From: Patescibacteria group bacterium
GTDB lineage: Bacteria > Patescibacteriota > Minisyncoccia > Phycocordibacterales > SBAW01
Direction: 5' to 3'
NCBI GenBank assembly: GCA_028866155.1
Contig: JAGWIT010000039.1
Location: forward strand, 1 to 8,335
DNA length: 8,335 bases
The position numbers were made by a program, and so were the translations under genes. Each line of letters begins with the position of its first letter. Position 1 is the stretch's first letter. Below the pieces are notes generated by a model, which saw only the letters and a program-made list of their open reading frames with translations, ran no database searches and was not told where the DNA came from. Shown one piece after another: positions 5,554 to 8,335 of this stretch.

Positions 5554-6159
5554 CTACGTGCCAATGGCGGCTATCGTCGCCTGGATACCGAGCGCTATCG
5601 CCTGCGCGCCGAGGAGTATAAGCGCGCCGACGATGGTCCAAAGGAGCATCTTCTTCGCTTCTTCAAGCGCACCGGGATTGCCCCGTGCTGCGACGAACTT
5701 AAAGCCGGTGTAGACGAGCATGAGGATGACAATGATGCCGCCGATGTAGACGACGAATTGGAGAATATCCTGGAGGAAAACGCCCAGACATCCGCCTTGG
5801 TTTGAACTGCAGTTGCCGATATTGAGCGGATTGATGAGAGTAACTTGCTGGCCTTGGCCAGTTGGAGTCGTGACAGGGTTCCCAAGACCCGCGGGCGGGT
5901 TGCTGTTGCCAGACCCAGCAGGTGGATTTGTTTGATTGGGTGTCGGTGAAGCGCTTATTGGAACGCATACCATTCCGCCTATTAAGATATTGGACGACTG
6001 CTCGCATTGACCAAGAGTGCCAGTGGGACTTGCTAGTGGTTGGCAGGAGGCACCTATCTGCTGACCTGTACAGTCGGTAACCTGCGCATGTGCGACACCC
6101 GCCACACCCGTGACAATGAGCGCGAGCGGGACAAGGGCGGCGATGATGAAGGAGCGCAT
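5554..6159 (-). CDS. VirB2/TrbC-like pilin with cysteine-rich ectodomain and Pro/Asn/Gly linker
   Basis: A 201-residue modular protein, first of the pilin array. The signal peptide (1-25) ends AHA before Gln26. Residues 26-67 carry four cysteines (30, 39, 52, 65). A flexible linker (about 68-106) has an imperfect repeat, NPPAGSG then NPPAGLG. Two more cysteines (117, 124) precede the core. Helix 1 is about 131-157 (VVYIGGIIVILMLVYTGFKF), the loop AARGNPGALEEAKK (157-170) and helix 2 about 171-198. The loop with R-G-[N/D]-P and E-E-A-K-K is the most typical of the T4SS-pilin family seen here; the core is the most diverged from the other five. The gene begins 4 bases after the solute-binding-protein stop, so they are surely co-transcribed. 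Ectodomain function is unknown; a surface-exposed binding role is an inference. Confidence 0.85.
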   Translation of the reverse strand: MRSFIIAALVPLALIVTGVAGVAHAQVTDCTGQQIGASCQPLASPTGTLGQCEQSSNILIGGMVCVPISASPTPNQTNPPAGSGNSNPPAGLGNPVTTPTGQGQQVTLINPLNIGNCSSNQGGCLGVFLQDILQFVVYIGGIIVILMLVYTGFKFVAARGNPGALEEAKKMLLWTIVGALILLGAQAIALGIQATIAAIGT

Positions 6160-6163
6160 GGGT

Positions 6164-7459
6164 CTATTGTCGCGAGCTCGCGTTTAACGACTGCTCTGCC
6201 GTAACGAGCGCCGTATTGATCGGTGAACGACCGCTTATCACGTTTCCAATCATAGCTGAAAATATCGAATCCGTGTCTGAGGGCGCTGGGGACAGCCACC
6301 CGCTCGTATAGAGCGCTTCGGCATACGCAGTCGCGCCCGCTGGGTCAGTGGGGAGCTGTGTGAGTTGATTGAGCGTCGCCGGCGCGAGGCCTGTCGCCGC
6401 TGCGGCTTGTCCAGCTGAGCTCGCGAGAAGCGAGGCGGTCTGGGATGCGCCCGCCGCGTTCTTTGCGCCGCGCGGGATCATAAACGCGTAGAGGAGGCCG
6501 TAAACATTCTTTGAAGTCGCGGTTGCCGGCTGCGGCGCGGGCGTGATGTTGAAATCCAAGTTGGGATTCGCCTGGGTAAAGAAGCGGGCCTCAGAGACGT
6601 AGCCGAGATAGAGCGCGAGACCGCCCGCGAGAAACGTCTCTTGTGAGTCTGGCAGCGAGACATTCCAGGTATAGGAAACCTTGGAGGGGTCGGCGAACTG
6701 CGTGTAGAAACCGAGCACGGCCTGCCCCGGCGGTGCGCCGCTTGAGGACACGCTGCCGAGATTCGCAGTGAGTCCGCCCGGACCATAGTACGACATCGGA
6801 ACGCCTGCCTGGAGGAAGAGCGTCGAGAGTATGCCGCGCGCATCGTGGACGTTGTCATACGTACCGAGCGCGATGAGACCGCGTTGGATCTGCCGCGTGG
6901 GAGTAAACATGGCAACGCTTGGGACAAGGCCGGCGAGCGCCTCCCAGGTCGAGGGCGGCTTCGCGATGCCGTCGGAGGAGAGGATGGTGCGGTTCGAGAA
7001 GAGCACGAGCGGATCGACGAGGTACGGGATGCCGTAGTATCCGCCACTGGGGGCGGCGAAGACGCTTCCCTCTTTTATAAAGGTGTTTACGAAAATGTTC
7101 GCCGGGAGGGCTGATGATGGAATTGGCGTAATGAACTTCGTGAGTGAAACGAGCGCTTCCTGCGAAGCGAGGATGAGATCGGGAGAATTGCCCGTCGCGA
7201 TAGCGGTGGAGAGATCTGCGGCGAGCGTCGCTGGGTCTTTTTCTACGTACGAGACACCCTTGAGTGCTTGGTTGGTCTGTGTGACTCCGGCGAGGACGGT
7301 TTGCATATCTGCCTTCGGCAGCGTGCCCCAGATCACGACCGAGCCGATAGCGTTGTTCTTGTTCGAGTTGTTGGTATGCGTCGAGAAGACGATGAGACCG
7401 ATGACTGCGGCGAGACCAAACACGCCGAAGAGGATGCCTTGGAAAAGGGTTATTTTCAT
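6164..7459 (-). CDS. Membrane-anchored extracellular solute-binding protein (family 1-like)
   Basis: A 431-residue protein. An N-terminal uncleaved-looking anchor (about 5-26, LFQGILFGVFGLAAVIGLIV) has no lipobox cysteine, so the protein is probably tethered facing outward. The body has family-1 binding-protein features: SVVIWGTLP at 40-48, SPDLILASQEAL at 92-103, and YGIPYLVDPLVLFSNRTIL (142-160) followed by G-x-x-KPPSTWEAL (164-175), the usual 'G-P...pPkTWdEl' element of sugar or oligopeptide binders. A Gly/Ala/Ser-rich region follows (about 330-375). Such proteins normally hand a ligand to an ABC permease, but none is next to it; downstream are six pilin genes starting 4 bases away. Upstream, its ATG overlaps the methyltransferase stop as ATGA. 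The ligand cannot be inferred. It may feed a distant permease or serve as a binding subunit of the pilus-like structure. Confidence 0.82.
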   Translation of the reverse strand: MKITLFQGILFGVFGLAAVIGLIVFSTHTNNSNKNNAIGSVVIWGTLPKADMQTVLAGVTQTNQALKGVSYVEKDPATLAADLSTAIATGNSPDLILASQEALVSLTKFITPIPSSALPANIFVNTFIKEGSVFAAPSGGYYGIPYLVDPLVLFSNRTILSSDGIAKPPSTWEALAGLVPSVAMFTPTRQIQRGLIALGTYDNVHDARGILSTLFLQAGVPMSYYGPGGLTANLGSVSSSGAPPGQAVLGFYTQFADPSKVSYTWNVSLPDSQETFLAGGLALYLGYVSEARFFTQANPNLDFNITPAPQPATATSKNVYGLLYAFMIPRGAKNAAGASQTASLLASSAGQAAAATGLAPATLNQLTQLPTDPAGATAYAEALYTSGWLSPAPSDTDSIFSAMIGNVISGRSPINTALVTAEQSLNASSRQ

Positions 7460-7992
7460 GGTGCGGTGAAGAGGAGGCCGTAATGGTGCGGCCCGGCACG
7501 AAATGATTTTACCTTATAGAACCCGCCGTTGATGAAGAATTCCTCCGCGTCGCGTTCAGAGACAACCTTCTCGCTTGAGGGGCCCATGCCGCCGTAGCTT
7601 CCCGCCCAGTCGACGACAAGGAGCTTCCCTCCCGGTTTTAAAACGCGCTTTATCTCGTCGAGACACCCATAACGATTCTCAACTTGGAAGAGCGTATTGG
7701 CGAGGATCACCGCGTCAAGCGACGCGTCGCGAAGCTTTGTCCCGCCCGGCTTCTCGATGTCGCCCCAGATCGCCTCGATGATTCCTTGATGCTCTTCGTG
7801 GGTGTTCAGCTTTAAGTGTTTCAAAATATCTTCCTGCACGTCGATCGCGTAGACCTTCCCTTCGTGGCCAACGATGGCCGCCGCCGCGCGGGAATAGTGG
7901 CCGCTGCCGGCGCCAAAATCGCCGACCTTCATGCCCTCGCGGAGCCCGAGTTGCAAGACATTCTCGCGCGGATCGCTAAACGCAGCGCTCAT
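7456..7992 (-). CDS. Class I SAM-dependent methyltransferase
   Basis: A 178-residue soluble Rossmann-fold methyltransferase. Motif I is VGDFGAGSGHYS (23-34), the glycine-rich SAM loop. The acidic end of strand 2 is VYAIDVQ (47-53), whose Asp51 would hold the SAM ribose. Motif IV region is LDAVILANTLFQVE (92-105), and the post-motif is RVLKPGGKLLVVDW (116-129). The overall look is the UbiE/methyltransf_11 kind; the substrate is not predictable. The start at 7992 (MSAAFSDPRE) is chosen over a longer reading from 8034, whose extra arginine-rich residues come from translating a GC hairpin (8009-8031). No Shine-Dalgarno is visible. The stop overlaps the solute-binding-protein start (ATGA), so it heads the cluster. 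It could modify a surface or metabolic substrate unrelated to the pilins. Confidence 0.88.
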   Translation of the reverse strand: MSAAFSDPRENVLQLGLREGMKVGDFGAGSGHYSRAAAAIVGHEGKVYAIDVQEDILKHLKLNTHEEHQGIIEAIWGDIEKPGGTKLRDASLDAVILANTLFQVENRYGCLDEIKRVLKPGGKLLVVDWAGSYGGMGPSSEKVVSERDAEEFFINGGFYKVKSFRAGPHHYGLLFTAP

Positions 7993-8031
7993 AGTAATAA
8001 AAATACCACGCGCGCGGCTCCGCCGCGCGCG
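7993..8031 (-). terminator. GC-rich hairpin followed by U-rich run, just before the methyltransferase start
   Basis: CGCGCGCGGC (8009-8018) pairs with GCCGCGCGCG (8022-8031), a 10-base-pair stem with a three-base loop. Reading the minus strand, the stem is followed by TGGTATTTTTATTAC and then the ATG at 7992. This looks like a terminator for whatever is transcribed from the right, or an attenuator in the leader of the cluster. The 16-base gap to the start leaves no room for a separate promoter after the stem. Confidence 0.6.
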
Positions 8032-8038
8032 CAATCAA

Positions 8039-8256
8039 CAACCACAACTTTATTCTAAAAATTTCTCGAAGATGGCGCTTTACAGTCGAGCACCGACCAG
8101 GGGTATCCCACCAATCGCTTTTTAAGACAGCTCCACCGGTGTTTACCGCCCGGTACCCGCCTTTGCCGTCCCCTCTCTAGATTCCGATAAAACCGGATGC
8201 GATCTCTAGGAAAAGCACCACCACCGAAGAATCTCTTCTCCACTAAGGGTATCACG
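8039..8256 (-). other. Non-coding-looking, hairpin-rich stretch of unknown nature
   Basis: No convincing gene is seen. A 66-codon minus-strand reading (8255-8055, GTG start, no Shine-Dalgarno) is arginine-rich, has no recognisable motif and is not called. The minus strand can form several local hairpins. Examples are GAAGA/TCTTC near the right end, TCCG/CGGA flanked by CTAGA/TCTAG (about 8179-8213), ACCGG/CCGGT (about 8136-8155) and GGTGCT/AGCGCC (about 8074-8094). With the terminator-like stem at 8009-8031 after it, it could be a small structured RNA, a long leader of the methyltransferase operon, or gene remains. Strand is assumed from that terminator. Confidence 0.3.
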
Positions 8257-8334
8257 TTATGAGACTGACTTTTCTTTGGTCCGCCAATTTATTTCAAAAG
8301 AAATCGAGTGCTTGCCGGGGATGTGCCATTTAGA
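8257..8334 (-). CDS. Possible C-terminal end of a minus-strand gene running out of the window
   Basis: An open frame of 25 codons enters from the right edge and ends with TAA at 8259-8257. The residues, SKWHIPGKHSISFEI followed by NWRTKEKSVS, are of ordinary protein composition, with mixed strand-like and charged stretches. No family is recognised. The other two minus frames close within 15 codons of the edge. The call rests only on open frame and composition over a very short stretch. Confidence 0.35.
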   Translation of the reverse strand, partial: SKWHIPGKHSISFEINWRTKEKSVS

Positions 8335-8335
8335 A

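Noticed and set aside
4303..5805. Long open frames on the plus strand opposite the pilin genes (4303-4767 and 5179-5805)
   Set aside because: They are antisense shadows. They are rich in charged or low-complexity residues, have no domain, and run opposite coherent membrane proteins on the minus strand.
6171..6182. Perfect 12-base palindrome CGCGAGCTCGCG
   Set aside because: It lies within the last codons of the solute-binding-protein gene (encoding ASSR). With this GC-rich sequence a chance palindrome is plausible, and nothing else marks a site.
3577..7992. Complete conjugative type IV secretion system
   Set aside because: Only pilin-like subunits are present; no VirB4, VirB6, VirB11, VirD4 or relaxase motif was seen.
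8055..8255. 66-codon arginine-rich minus-strand frame
   Set aside because: GTG start without a Shine-Dalgarno, no motif, odd composition, and sequence that is better described as hairpin-rich.
8055..8256. RNase P RNA or tmRNA
   Set aside because: A GGTAAAC...GGAGC string resembles part of RNase P, but the diagnostic GAGGAAAGTC block and sufficient length are missing. No tmRNA-like paired ends or tag frame were found.
1..8335. CRISPR array, insertion sequence or transposase
   Set aside because: No regularly spaced repeats, no flanking inverted repeats with target duplications and no transposase-like protein were seen on either strand.

Overview
The window looks like a chromosomal segment from a member of the Candidate Phyla Radiation (Patescibacteria, Parcubacteria-like). 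This rests on three things: a run of short two-helix proteins of the VirB2/TrbC-like 'T4SS pilin' type that is typical of these genomes, a short class III prepilin, and compact, often overlapping genes with few Shine-Dalgarno sites. No ribosomal RNA or marker protein is present, so the taxon is an inference.

Left part (1-1600): a type IV/type II-secretion-like prepilin gene (+), a tRNA-Lys(CTT) (-) facing it, an ICMT/PEMT-family integral membrane methyltransferase (-), and a tRNA-Leu(TAG) (+).

Middle (1601-3560, + strand): a self-contained bicistronic unit. A near-consensus sigma-70-type promoter begins 2 bases after the tRNA-Leu. It is followed by an SPFH/band-7 membrane scaffold gene and, with an ATGA overlap, an unrecognised protein with four predicted membrane helices and a six-cysteine outer domain. 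Both genes have strong Shine-Dalgarno sites, and the unit ends in a 12-bp-stem intrinsic terminator.

Right part (3577-7992, - strand, read right to left): an eight-gene cluster. It runs from a soluble class I SAM methyltransferase, through a membrane-anchored family-1-like solute-binding protein with no permease or ATPase beside it, to six consecutive VirB2/TrbC-like pilin paralogues. All six share one core: helix, a short polar loop around a G...G-K/H-K motif, then a helix starting near LWG. Their N-termini differ: signal peptide alone, cysteine-rich ectodomain plus linker, or no signal peptide. Several junctions overlap or nearly touch (ATGA overlaps at 7456-7459 and 4905-4908; gaps of 1 to 18 bases elsewhere). 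One internal promoter lies before the fifth pilin gene. No VirB4/VirD4 ATPase or relaxase is in view, so this is not a recognisable complete conjugation system. The array is the most likely undescribed system here: a multi-pilin surface structure coupled to a substrate-binding subunit.

Far right (7993-8335): a GC-rich terminator-like hairpin, about 200 bases of hairpin-rich sequence with no convincing gene, and the possible C-terminal end of a minus-strand gene that leaves the window.
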